A stretch of 64,000 nucleotides of DNA from Antedon bifida (Eukaryota; Echinodermata; Crinoidea; Comatulida; Antedonidae): assembly GCA_963402885.1 (NCBI GenBank), contig OY727103.1, forward strand, positions 3,820,501-3,884,500, given 5' to 3'. Each line of letters opens with the position of its first letter. The stretch's first letter is position 1. The notes beneath the pieces are model-generated. The model was not told where the DNA came from, ran no database searches, and saw only the letters and a list, made by a program, of their open reading frames with translations. This document shows, in pieces, positions 45,501 through 56,300 of this stretch. The position numbers and the translations under genes were made by a program.

Positions 45501-46071
45501 CTAATAATACCCTTTCACACCAAAACTACAATAACGATTTTAGAAACCTGGACATTTTAACAATAAAACAAATAACAATCACATTGAGGCAGGTTCCGTT
45601 CCGGAAGCCGGAGAAAAATAAAATCATGAAAAATGTAGTTAGTGCTGAGTGTTGTTGAATAATAGATGCGTTCACACTAACCAATAAAAACAAATACAGT
45701 AAATGTTCTCGGTTCTTCCCACTAGATATGGACGTAAGGGCAACGCAAGTGATTTGACCAATCACAGGCGATGGACTAATCAAACTGTCGGTTTGTGAAT
45801 GGTCAACTTGCTCTTGCGTTGCGTCTACTTTCTTGCGTGTCATGGAAACCAAGAGATGTGCGCGTTACAAATCTTTTATCACCAAATAATTAATTCATTT
45901 ATTTTTGTTTTAACAGGTTGGATTTACGATTTGACCCAGAACTACAACAATCCATTTTATATGACCAGTGCTTGTCTTTTGTTTGCTGTCTTTCTCATGT
46001 TAATATTAAAAGTAATGAATAAAAAGAAAATAAATATTTCGTCTAACATTTTACAAAAGACCATGGTATAG
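42551..46071 (+). CDS. SLC16-family monocarboxylate transporter, tandem copy 3
   Basis: Coding exons are 42551-42752, 43202-43342, 43682-44695 and 45917-46071, all phase 1 with GT-AG boundaries, giving about 503 residues. Signatures are LDRGWSWVV and YFRRHYVLANGIVFAG. The central loop is acidic and differs from copies 1 and 2, and the C-tail is short (NKKKINISSNILQKTMV). This is the most diverged of the three outside conserved helices. Yet a stretch of exon 3 (44292-44461) is almost base-for-base identical to copies 1 and 2, suggesting gene conversion. Introns carry two different minisatellites and two MITEs. A polyadenylation signal AATAAA is at 46302. Confidence 0.88.
42841..42965. mobile_element. 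MITE family B, diverged copy
   Basis: The ends GGGCTGGTCCTCACC and GCGGGAACCAAGCC, with internal AACGCAAATGC and GCGTTGCGTC, match the GCTTGGTTCCCACTAG...GACGCAACGCAAG family found at 45706, 53199, 57446 and 62938. It lies in intron 1 of SLC16 copy 3. Confidence 0.6.
43438..43605 (+). repeat. CpG-rich minisatellite, about 37 bp
   Basis: About five imperfect units of the form GCGCGCGTACATATTTCAT then TGGTGTTTGAAC lie in intron 2 of SLC16 copy 3. This is the same intron position where copy 2 carries an unrelated minisatellite. The CpG density is striking in this AT-rich window. Confidence 0.85.
44733..45190 (+). repeat. 48-bp minisatellite in SLC16 copy 3 intron 3
   Basis: Units combine AAAAGGGGCGACTTTGAAAC, GGGGCGACTTTGTGAATGG and ACGACTTAT into 48-bp repeats, with some shortened 32-bp units lacking the middle block. 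The array begins about 40 bases after the exon 3 donor. It is open in one plus frame because 48 is a multiple of three, but nothing suggests it is translated. A run of about 17 Gs follows at 45203. Confidence 0.92.
45706..45853. mobile_element. MITE family B, copy in SLC16 copy 3 intron 3
   Basis: It begins GGTTCTTCCCACTAG, contains GGCAACGCAAGTGATTTGAC and the reverse GTCAACTTGCTCTTGCGTTG, and ends CATGGAAACCAAG. The inverted arrangement matches the family. Confidence 0.65.
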
Positions 46072-46574
46072 AAACGGATGGACACCGTGTTCAATAAGAA
46101 GAGACGAAAATGATACGATGAGTTTTACTGCACGTATACTGTATGCATGCTTTATGCCTCCTTCAACTGACGTAACTAGTTGAAAGAGCAATATTATTTA
46201 CACGGAGCAGCTGATTCGGTGACGATTCTTCAGAACATACATAATAATAACTGTAATATTCGGTGTAGGCCTATAGGCTAGACACAAGTTGTAAGATGCC
46301 TAATAAATTATTTGTACTAATACTATAATGATTCAGGTCTGATTTCATGATGTTGATGACAGATTACATGACAATTCATTTCAATTTATTCCGTATTTCA
46401 CTCACAATTGAACAATACAAACACAAACAACCCAGCTATAATGTAGGCCAATTATGAGGCGCCATGTTAAAACAAATTAAATCAACGTGTGACAGGGTAT
46501 TCAATGATGCAATAGGGAAATTCCCTTTCTCCGAAGATGAACAATTGAGGGCGCTATCGACAACACTTTTCAAG
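46072..46574. other. SLC16 copy 3 3' flank and EEFSEC 5' region
   Basis: The left part holds the copy 3 3' UTR with its AATAAA at 46302-46307. The right part (46440-46574) is less AT-rich and open in frame with EEFSEC from an ATG at 46464. It is probably the EEFSEC 5' UTR, or possibly an N-terminal extension. Confidence 0.5.
46302..46307 (+). terminator. Polyadenylation signal, SLC16 copy 3
   Basis: AATAAA lies about 230 bases after the copy 3 stop codon and is the first canonical signal in that direction. Confidence 0.5.
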
Positions 46575-49500
46575 ATGGCAGCCGCCACGGAAAATACAGT
46601 GTTGAATTTTAATGTTGGAGTTTTGGGCCACATTGACAGTGGGAAAACTTCTCTTGGTAATTATTTGTCTTTATGAACCATTGTCATCATAATCTATATA
46701 CTATAAAATAAATGAGTTACTAATTGCATGGCTAGGCTAAGCCAACTTATTTGCTAGGCCTGTCGAAGCAATCACGACACGACTGACGAACCAGGACTGA
46801 CTGACTGCTGTGGTGGTTCTGAATGACCAACGTAGGCCTAGCCGAATTTATCTAACAACATTCAACTTCTAAATGCTACACCGTAGCTTCATGATTGTAT
46901 AGGCTACTTATACTATTCTGTACTTGTAACACATTTCATAAGATTCTAGCTAACTAGGCATTTTAGGCTTAATATGAAAAAAGGCCTATATAGTATAGTA
47001 TCTATTAGTAATATAGATAATAATAATAGTATATATACAGGCTAGTATTAGTAGGAATAGGCCTTTAATAATACTAATACTAATAGGCCTATTTTAAATA
47101 GTTTATTATTTTTTATTCTTGAAATAGCAAAAGCACTAAGCACAACAGCATCAACTGCTAGTTTTGATAAGAACCCACAGAGTAAAGAACGGGGCATAAC
47201 TTTAGATCTAGGTGAGTAATTTTTACTGCTTTTTTAAAAAACAAATGAAAGTACTGACAAAAGAGTTACAATACAAACAATAATAAACGCCCCTTTCAAA
47301 AGAAACATTAATAGATACCACATACTACAACTCTCTGTCCAATACAAAAAAATACATATACAGTGATTACGATTTAAATATTTAATGTTGTTATTAATTA
47401 TATATCAAGGTTTTTCATCATTTTCTGTGTCGATTCCTGATCATTTAAATGGCAATGCTTATGATACGCTTCAGTTCACACTCGTTGACTGCCCTGGACA
47501 CGCTTCACTGATCAGGACCATCATTGGAGGTTAGTTAATACTAATAGTATATCAACATTATTGATTATTACTAACCAAACTAGAATTACTAACCTTATGG
47601 TAGCGCCACGTTTGAAGATTTATGAAGAGAGCAAAATGAGGAGAATCTACTCATGCGTACAAACCAATAAAACTTGCGATAGCTGTCCTGAAAAAAAATG
47701 CATATATATATATACATGATAGTGGTCTACTAGTGGGATGCAGGAGTGATATTGGTTTGAGTATTAACATGTAAGCGCTAACTGTATACAGTCAGTAGCC
47801 ACCATATGTGATCTAGTATCACAGTTTACAAGGACCAGTACTAACCCCATTTAATTATTATTATTACTCACTGTATTTATATATTAAGATAATAATAATA
47901 ATGACATTTTTTTTCCTTCTCAAGGTGCACAAATTATTGACCTAATGATGCTTGTTATCGATGTCACAAAAGGAATGCAAACTCAATCTGCAGAGGTGGT
48001 GTATAAAGCTCTGTCTACACTATCAAACTATGCCCAAATATGGTAGTGATATGACATCATCTCCATATATGGGCACATCACATATTTTTGTCACATAAAG
48101 TTTGATAGTGTAGACAAAGCTTAAGTTACCATGCAAAAACACAATAAGAATAAGAATTTTCTATGTAATATAAATAAATAAATACTATAAAAATGCAATG
48201 CATGATTTTGTTTCAATGGTAGAAGTTTGAAGCAATCATTTCAATAATAATAATTCAATAATGTAGTTACTGCAGTAAAATAATTCTGATTTTGCTCTTT
48301 TGTACAGAATGAAATGTTACTTAAAAAAAAGCATTTTTTAAATAAACATGCTGTATGTAAAAAAAGTTTTTGAAAAGTCATGGGAAAAAAATTTGAACTA
48401 GGGACTCTGTGATTGGAAGGCAAGAACCATATCTGAATTGTAATTTATTATTCTTTTTTATTTTCAGTGCTTGATTATTGGCGAGATAACATGTAAAAAG
48501 ATGGTGGTCGTTTTGAATAAAGTTGATCTGTTGCCACCACAGAAAAAACAAGCTACTATAGAAAAGGTTACTTTATCAAATTTCGGAATAGTTTTTGATT
48601 TTATGTACTGTACCACAATGATATTTCTACACCTCTAACATCAAAGCAGGTACCATAGGCTCCAAGGTCAGACTGATATAGAAAGAAAATTGTTGCTCTT
48701 CTTGGAAAAGGTCAAAGCTAGCTATTATGTGTAAACCGTTGCATCTTCCACAAAAATATTTCAAACCAATGCTGATACAAAAAGCCCATCTAAACCTCTC
48801 TCAGTCAGACTGCTCTGCTAAATAAAACCTAAGCCCTATACTGTATTAGTTGGGATATGTGACCAAGTGTTATCAGTAGAACCTTATTAAGGGGACACTG
48901 TCTTGAAGGTGTCATAATTTTATAACATGGAAAAGTATCTCCTTATGGTGTCAAAATAAAGGAGTTCTAATGTAATCACACTTATACATATATAGATGAC
49001 AAAAAGAATGTTAAAGACGCTAGAATCTACATGCTTTGCTGGGTCTCCCGTGATAGCTGTAGCTGCCAAACCAGGGGGACCAGATGGGGGAGAGGAATGT
49101 TCTGAAGGAATTGATCAACTTATTGAGGTATTGATTTAACATATTTGTGGGAAAATCTGTATCAAAAATTTCGCTAAAATTAGGAAGTGGTAAAACTAAT
49201 AAAAGATTAAAAATGATAACATACAAATTTACAAACTAACATTTCCTAATTTTAAATCTGTTCCATTTACATACAGGAGCTCAAGCGTCAAACATATATT
49301 CCAGCGCGTGATTCGTCAGGTCCTCTGTTATTTTCTTTGGATCACTGCTTTGCAATACGAGGTCAAGGAACGGTCATGACGGGGACAATGCTAAGTGGCA
49401 AAGTGACAGTCAATGATGTAAGTGGCAAAATGACAATCCCATGTGACAATGATGTAAGTGGCAAAGTGACAATGATGTAAGTGGCAAAATGACAATGATG

Positions 49501-52500
49501 TTAGTGGCAAAGTGACAATCCCATGTGACAATGATGTAAGTGGCAAAATGACAATGATGTTAGTGGCAAAGTGACAATGATGTAAGTGGCAAAATGACAA
49601 TGATGTTAGTGGCAAAGTGACAATCCCAAGTGACAATGATGTAAGTGACAAAATGACAATCCCAAGTGACAATGATGTTAGTGGCAAAGTAACAATTAAT
49701 GATGTAAGTGACAATGCTAAGTGACAATTATAATGTAAGTAGCAAAGTGACAATGATAGACACACTAAAACAAATTGTTTTCTGCTTTACAGACGGTAGA
49801 AATTCCTGCACTAAAAGTAAACAAGAAAGTAAAATCCATGCAAATGTTTCATAAACCTGTAACCTCCATATCACAAGGTGACCGTGCCGGGATCTGTGTG
49901 ACCCAGTTTGACCCCAAACAACTTGAGCGAGGCCTGGTGTGTACGCCAGGCACATTGCCAACAATATTTGGTGAGATTGAAAATAAAAGATCAATAAAAA
50001 AACAAATAGATTGCTATATGCTTTTTTGATAACCATGTTTTCAATTATTGTGCAAAAAAAAAAGTTCTGTATTATGAGGTTTCTGTTACAATATATTTAA
50101 AGTTACTGATATTTATGCTTTTTTTCAGCTGGAATTATATCAGTGAAAAAAATAAGTTATTTCAAAGGTGCTTGCACAACTAAAGCCAAGTTTCATGGTA
50201 AGTTTTTCCAGTTACTTTAGAAATCTAGGGAGAGCTGTTTATGAGAATCAAGTTTACAATTCTGTAAAAATACAGCAACATACAAAATACAGTAATGAAC
50301 AAAATATTTCAATATTACAGTAACGATGGGACATGATACGGTAATGTCAAAGGTCACTTTCTTTCGGTGCCTTACAGATCAAGAGGACTCCAATCCAGGT
50401 ACGTTTTCCAACAGCAAGTAACTCGCCAAGTACAGGATGGATAAACTATTTTACAATTTATCATGCTTATAATTCTCATATGAGCCTTAGGGAGTGGAAT
50501 TAAAAAGAGTTGTGAGTTACAACCATGGCACTAGGTCAGGATTGAACCTTGGACCTTAAGATTGGAAGACAAGCACATTAACCACCAAGCTAGCTCCACT
50601 TTATTCTACAGTAAAGTCCGATCTATCACACAACAAGAACAATATTTTGCATATGAATTTCTACATATGAATTTTAAATTTGGATACATTTTTAAATCTA
50701 TTTACAGAATTTAGTTTTTCAAAAGAGTTTATTTATCAAGATGAATTATTAAAGCCTTTACCTAGCAAAGAAACAAAGAAGTCAGGTGATTTTGATCAAC
50801 CACAGACAGCCAATCATCAATGGGCTTTGTTGGAGTTTGAAAAACCAGTCACATGTCCAGAAGCCTGTCTTGTGATTGGTTCAAAACTTGATACAGATAT
50901 TCATATCCTTTATCACATTAATGTAGACCCCTCCCCGAAACAAATGAAGGGACATATATTTTTTAACACTACAGCCAACATGTATTCAAAGGGCACCTCG
51001 TAATAAAGGAGATACTAATTTATTAATTATTTTTCTTAACTGTGCTTTTTACATTCAAACACCTGTCGTTTGGCATTTCATGGAAGACTTGTTAGCCACA
51101 TGACCGAGAAGGTAATTGTTATTCGTTTGTATACTGCATATATTAACTCACACCATCTATAGCAAATGATACGTAGTATACAAAACAAATGTTGATTGGG
51201 ATTTCAAATTAAACTAGTAATACATCATTTATAAATATCTTGTAGTAAATACATAATACGATCGTATGATGTTAAAATAAAAAAATAAGATCTATTTTTG
51301 CATTACAGAACTACCTAGACACAATACTACCTCAACTGAAGATTTTTAAGACAAAATGTCGTGAGGGATTTGTTGAAAGGGTGAGATTAAAATATTTCTA
51401 AAACAATAAAAGAATTAAATAAAAATACATTTGACAGGCATAGAAGAAAATCAAAACCGCCCAATAATAATGATATACTGGAAATAAATTATAAATCAAA
51501 ATTTATAGATTTCAATAGAAATAAAATAAGCAGAAAGCTAAATCAGAATGACAAAGTAAACCAGCCAGAAAGGAAAAATATAGAGAAACCAAATGATGAC
51601 AATAGCATTAATAAACAGTAAAATTATAGAGAATGAAAAGCAACCCCAATCGAGATTCGAACTCAAAATCTGCTTGATATACAGACATCTTTATATACCA
51701 TATATTTTTGTTATACACTTTTAGATGACTGATGAATATAGTGTCATAGGTCGTTCATTGTTTAAGAAAGAAACAAATATTCAGTTGTTTGTGGGTCTGA
51801 AAGTTCATCTATCTACAGGGGAAGAAGGGGTCATTGAAGGAGGATTTGGTCAAAGTGGAAAGTTTAAAGTTCGAATACCAAGTGAGTATGTTAATACTAC
51901 TGCCAAATATTATGCCTTCTCTCTGCTAATGGGATTGGGGAGGAAGAGGGACGAGTTCAAGTTGACATCAAATAAATTGGATCACCAAGATCCTAATTAA
52001 TGTATCATACTATAAAAGATTGTTTAATAATTATAATAAAATAAAACAATATTTTTTAGGTGGACTGGGTGATGAAGCATCAAAACAGCTATCAATATTA
52101 TCAAAGAAAAAAGGAAAGAAAAAACAAGGTATATCAAAACTGGTATTTGAAAAGAACATACAGTATTTTTTTTATAAATGGCATATTTGACTCGGGAAAG
52201 GTTACCTGGTTAAGTAAACAATAAATGTTCAACTATTCATACTTCATCGATTTAATTATATCAACGTATAATGTAGGGGTAATGAATATTCATGATGGTA
52301 CAGAGAACCGACACAATCACTACCATCACCCCACATGTGGATATAAGATAGGGGTGGGAAACCCGCCTTAAATGCTAAATTATAGATCACCAAATGTAAA
52401 ATTATTTTAAACTCATAACTATGTTTTTCTTTCAGACACTGAAGATGTTTCTTCATTGCCACATGACCATCAGCCAATCAAAATCATCCTTCATTTTAAA

Positions 52501-52542
52501 CGATACATGTTTGATGCAAAGAAACAAATGATTCAGTCATGA
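46575..52542 (+). CDS. EEFSEC: Selenocysteine-specific elongation factor (eEFSec)
   Basis: This is a translational GTPase that carries Sec-tRNA to UGA codons specified by SECIS elements. Sixteen coding exons: 46575-46656, 47128-47211, 47410-47529, 47925-47995, 48468-48566, 48996-49127, 49277-49417, 49793-49970, 50129-50197, 50321-50398, 50708-50902, 51053-51111, 51309-51380, 51725-51881, 52060-52128 and 52436-52542. They total 1713 bp, about 570 residues (human 596). Phases agree at every join. GTPase motifs are GHIDSGKT (G1), RGIT (G2), DCPGH (G3) and NKVD (G4). Family blocks include VEIPALKVNKKVKSMQMFH, ICVTQFDPKQLERGLVC, YSVIGRSLFKKETNIQLFVG and the C-terminal HFKRYMFDAKKQMIQS. The start with GAAGATGG context gives a human-like N-terminus. 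An in-frame ATG at 46464 would add 37 residues. All introns look GT-AG except the 50903-51052 AT-AC intron. Confidence 0.95.
48005..48122. mobile_element. MITE family A beside the EEFSEC exon 4 donor
   Basis: AAAGCTCTGTCTACACTATC at the left and GATAGTGTAGACAAAGCTT at the right enclose the family core. Insertion is 9 bases after the exon 4/intron 4 junction (GCAGAG|GTGGTGTAT). Confidence 0.88.
49418..49745 (+). repeat. Satellite made of copies of the EEFSEC exon 7 donor
   Basis: Units of about 23 and 36 bp, such as AAGTGGCAAAGTGACAATGA followed by TGT and the longer form with CAATCCCATGTGA, run from the true donor at 49418. The unit equals the last bases of exon 7 plus its 5' splice site. 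Eleven further donor-like sites follow: GTAAGT at 49454, 49477, 49536, 49582, 49641, 49704 and 49735, and GTTAGT at 49500, 49559, 49605 and 49677. Exon 8 begins at 49793. Confidence 0.95.
50480..50605 (-). mobile_element. tRNA-derived SINE in EEFSEC intron 10, copy 1
   Basis: On the minus strand the head reads TAGCTTGGTGGTTAATGTGC (A box), then AAGGTTCAATCCTGACC (B box), then a short body ending in CTCTTTTTAATTCCACTCCC. The copy at 56293-56417 shares the whole arrangement. Confidence 0.75.
50903..51052 (+). other. U12-type AT-AC intron of EEFSEC
   Basis: The intron starts with ATATCCTTT, the exact minor-spliceosome 5' splice-site consensus. It carries TTTTCTTAAC (51031-51040), a near-consensus U12 branch site, and ends with AC 12-13 bases after the branch adenosine. 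Joining GATATTC to ATTCAAACACC gives D-I-H-S-N-T-C-R-L-A-F-H-G, matching human DIHTNTCRLAFHG. No GT-AG alternative gives this reading, since no AG acceptor lies near the exon 12 boundary. It is 150 bp and phase 1. Confidence 0.93.
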
Positions 52543-52645
52543 GGAGAACTATAAAATATAAATATATAACATATCAATATGGAAAATTAGACAGTGAGAT
52601 GAGGGAAGTCTTTGGAAGTCTTCAGCCATTTTCACAATTAGCGAC

Positions 52646-52651
52646 AATAAA
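52646..52651 (+). terminator. Polyadenylation signal, EEFSEC
   Basis: AATAAA about 105 bases after the EEFSEC stop codon. Confidence 0.6.
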
Positions 52652-53198
52652 AGTAGTATTCATATGAGAATTTACAAGAATATATTGTAACCATATAGTA
52701 TGAAAGAGTCTGACAAAACAATAAAAAATCCTGGAAAAATGAATTTTGTCAATTGTTTACTTGATATGCTTGACTGAACAACATCACGATTACGCACAGC
52801 TGCAGGATGGGAATGATGGATTGCAAATTCCAGCAAATATTTAATGTATAAAAGTAAATAAAGTCGACACATTGTTCAATCGTAAATAAAAAACAATGAG
52901 AAAATACCTCCAAGATAAATTCATTTATAAGTTCTTTCAAATAAATTATAATTTGTACACTTTTTATAAACCATACCTATACAAATTATAAAACAATTGA
53001 TTCCAATTTATAAATTCTTTTAACATAATAACTTTTTTTTGTCAAATTTATTATTAATTAACTTTTCTTCAACATTATATATACTCTGAACATGTATAGT
53101 TTGTTAGTCATCAGACCAGGTAGTTTTATATTCATACCTAGCTCTAAAGCTTGGTTCCCACTAGGACCAGGTAGTTTTATATTCATACCTAGCTCTAA

Positions 53199-53334
53199 AG
53201 CTTGGTTCCCACTAGGACGCAAAATGTAGACTTAACACAAGCAAGTCACAACGGCAGTTCTATCTCTTGTGAGTGGTCAAATCACCTGCGTTTCGTTTAC
53301 ATCGTTGTGTTGCGTCATGGTGGGAATCGAGCAT
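53199..53334. mobile_element. MITE family B in BDP1 3' UTR
   Basis: The element starts AGCTTGGTTCCCACTAGGAC and ends GTGGGAATCGAGCAT, flanked on both sides by TAA (53196-53198 and 53335-53337). Its left terminus has been duplicated together with upstream flank: the 51-bp segment GACCAGGTAGTTTTATATTC through CCCACTAG occurs twice, at 53114 and 53164. Confidence 0.82.
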
Positions 53335-53355
53335 TAAGAAAATAAGAAATAGCCA

Positions 53356-56300
53356 TCAATTGGTACATTCAGCTTCAACCTCCATCGCGACCTCTGACAC
53401 GACCTCTGTCTGTGCTGCAAGACTGACATCATCCAACAAAAGAACCTCTGGACCAGACTCCAGACTCTGTGGTAGACTTTGTACAATCACCTTTTGCTGA
53501 TTTTTGTTAGCGCTGTCTCTCGGGCACGATTTTGGTTTCATTGAGGGCGGTACAAACGGTTCATTAAGCGCTACCTCTAAAGTTTGTGTTGGTCTACGTT
53601 TTGTATGGCTATTGGCAGTTTGATTTTGTTGCACAGAAATGGCAGTGTTGTTAGGAGACATTCTTATGTCACCTGGTTGAATTCTGATAAACGTTCTTTG
53701 ATTGGCCGAGTGCACAGGTGGTGTATTGTTGGTATGCAGAGTGTTTTGAACACCTGTTGACAAGGAATGATTGAAATCAACTTTCCCTGAACTGCCAGGA
53801 CCTCCTCTTGCTGGCGACATTACAATGATTTCGGTATTCCCTACTTTTTGTTTCAAAACTGTGTGTGATCCAGTTGGGGAGGTAATTGGATTTTGAGGAG
53901 AAGGCATTCTCAGCTGTAGAGTTGATGTTGCTGGTGAGTTCCGATGTTGCAGCTGGATTAAAGGCGATTGACCACCGGTTGAAAACTGTGAGGTTGTGCC
54001 TCCTGTATTATGTTCTAAGGCTGCTTGAATGCTGTCCGGTGACGGCTGTGGTATATTATGCTGTCTAATCATGAACTGTTTACCTCCTTGTAAAGGAGTA
54101 ACAACATATACCGTTTGCATAGGTGTTGTTGGCATGCCTTGTGCAGGTGTCATGTGACTTGATTTACCAGGTGACAATCCACCTGGTGTTTTCTGCACAT
54201 TTCCATTTACCAACGGTGAAGAGCCAATTTCTCTCACAATTCCACCAGTGTCCTCCTGTTCATCCTCAACTTCGACAATGTTAGCGTAGTCAATTCTGAC
54301 CTTTGGCATTCGACCTGAGCGTGTAGGTCTTGCCAGGATGTTAGTGACCTCGACATCACTACCATCCTGATCAGAGTTGTTATCCAGAAGACTTTCATTG
54401 AACTCGGCTTCCTCATCTTCAACTCGTTTTTCTTTTGAAGTCGCTGCTTGCTTTGGTCCTAGTAAAAAGAAAATTTTAAACATTTAGTCAACTGCACATT
54501 GAGACAGTTATCGTACTAAATACATGTCCATCAATTTTAATTTGTTACCTCGTTTTTTTCCTTTGGTTATCGTCACGCCCACAACGCTTTCTTCATCTGA
54601 ATCCTCTGACGACTCAAACATTGATCTGTCCAAACGTTGTTTTTCTCCTAAATAAATAAATGAATGAAAAATACTTTATATTAGATCACACATATATACA
54701 GTAGAGCTCCCTTCATTGGCAGGGGCGCAGTTAACCGTACCTAAAGAGTGAACAATATATGCATGGATTTGAGGCACTTTAAAGAACCTAGTTTATAGTA
54801 ATTTGAGACGAGTTGGGGGTTACCCCGGTAAACTGTTTCACAAAAATATTACCACCTATTTGATAGGACAGTGATTAATTTACTATTGGTAATCCTTGGC
54901 AAATAATAAGGGGACACTTTCTCATGAAACAAATGAGGGGAAATATAATTTCAACACTACATCTAACCAATATTAGGACGACACTTTCTTGTGCTTTCTG
55001 TAGTAATACTCACGTATAGCTTTATCAATGCGTGTTCGGTTCATACGTTCTTCGCGTTTAAACTTGTTCTTGATTTGATGTCGGGTTCGTTTTGGAAAAA
55101 GTGCATTTATCATTGTAAAATCTGTACCAACCATGCTCAACGCCAAGAAGAACCTTTCAGTCTCTGTAAAAAAAAATGATTTTGGAAGTTTAATAACGAC
55201 AAGAACTGTATGAATTATGTTATTGTTGAGAATGAATCAAAGTTGAATGAACTTATTGACCATCGTTATTTTATTTGATTATCAATTTGGGCATATATTT
55301 CTCTAGTACAGTATAACATATATATATATATCAGTAAAGATCACTTACCCATTTTTGTCCATGCTGACGTGTGGATTCGCTTCCTAAAACTTGCATAGGT
55401 TACATTCGACTGATCTTCGTGAACGACTTCAGCATTTTCAGTCACAAATGTTCTTGCAGGCGATGCTTCGATCGTTAAACTGTCAATAAAAAAAAAGTAC
55501 CATAAAAAATTGAGCAATCGCTCGGATGTGTATTAAAAAAAATTGGTATAGATTTGTACCAGTTAATTTTTTTTGTAGGTTAAGTTTAGTGTGTGCTTTA
55601 CCTGTCTTTGTCTATCACTATTTTCCCATCTGCATCAATTCTAACTTGCGGTGCCATTTGATTGGACTCCTCCTCTGCAACCTCATCCACAGCATTTACA
55701 ACACTAGATAAACAAAAATAATTTGTTTGTAAATCATATATATTTTTTGGGGAAATAACACAATATTAACATATTATTTGTAGTTTTGAGATTTTGCCAG
55801 AAACCAATATTTTGTAAGGAAATCAAAAAGAATAAAATAAAAAATCTCAGTGGAAAAAAGAATCTGAGCTAATGATGAAAGTCTTAACCTTTGATCTTTG
55901 ACATGTTCCAAAAATTTCACCTTGATTTACATACAATACAACATACAAATAATTGCTATTGATTTAATTACATCTTTTGAATAATTAATAATTATATCAG
56001 TTGTTACAAACAGTGATAAACAACAATATACAACAAACCTTGGTTTTTCCTTTACATTATTATCATCATTATTGTTATTATTTGCTTTAGCTTTTTCTTG
56101 GGCTTCCAACGACGACCTGAAAGATAGTCAATATCAGAAGAACCGGATTAGGGATTTTGCATTGAATGTAGAAGGAATATATTAGAGAGTGAGTTGACCA
56201 CTGAATGTTCAAATTATCCATTGCTTGTGATTTGACAAATCCCTTACTTGCGCTATGTCTTTACATTTCGTCTCTAGTGCGAACCAAGCATGAGTATTTA

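Larger units (their letters stand above)
52543..53355. other. Convergent 3' ends of EEFSEC and BDP1
   Basis: The EEFSEC polyadenylation signal AATAAA is at 52646-52651. A minus-strand AATAAA for BDP1 lies at about 53052-53047. A 51-bp direct duplication (53114-53215) and a MITE B (53199-53334) occupy the presumed BDP1 3' UTR. Confidence 0.55.

Noticed and set aside
47992-48005. Alternative EEFSEC exon 4 end at GAGGTG|GTGTAT
   Set aside because: It would insert an extra valine in the conserved QSAE-CLIIG join; the GAG|GTGGTG junction matches the human protein exactly.
49391-49765. Minus-strand 124-codon repetitive frame over EEFSEC intron 7
   Set aside because: It mirrors the donor-derived satellite; low-complexity CHFAT-type repeats, opposite strand of a real gene.
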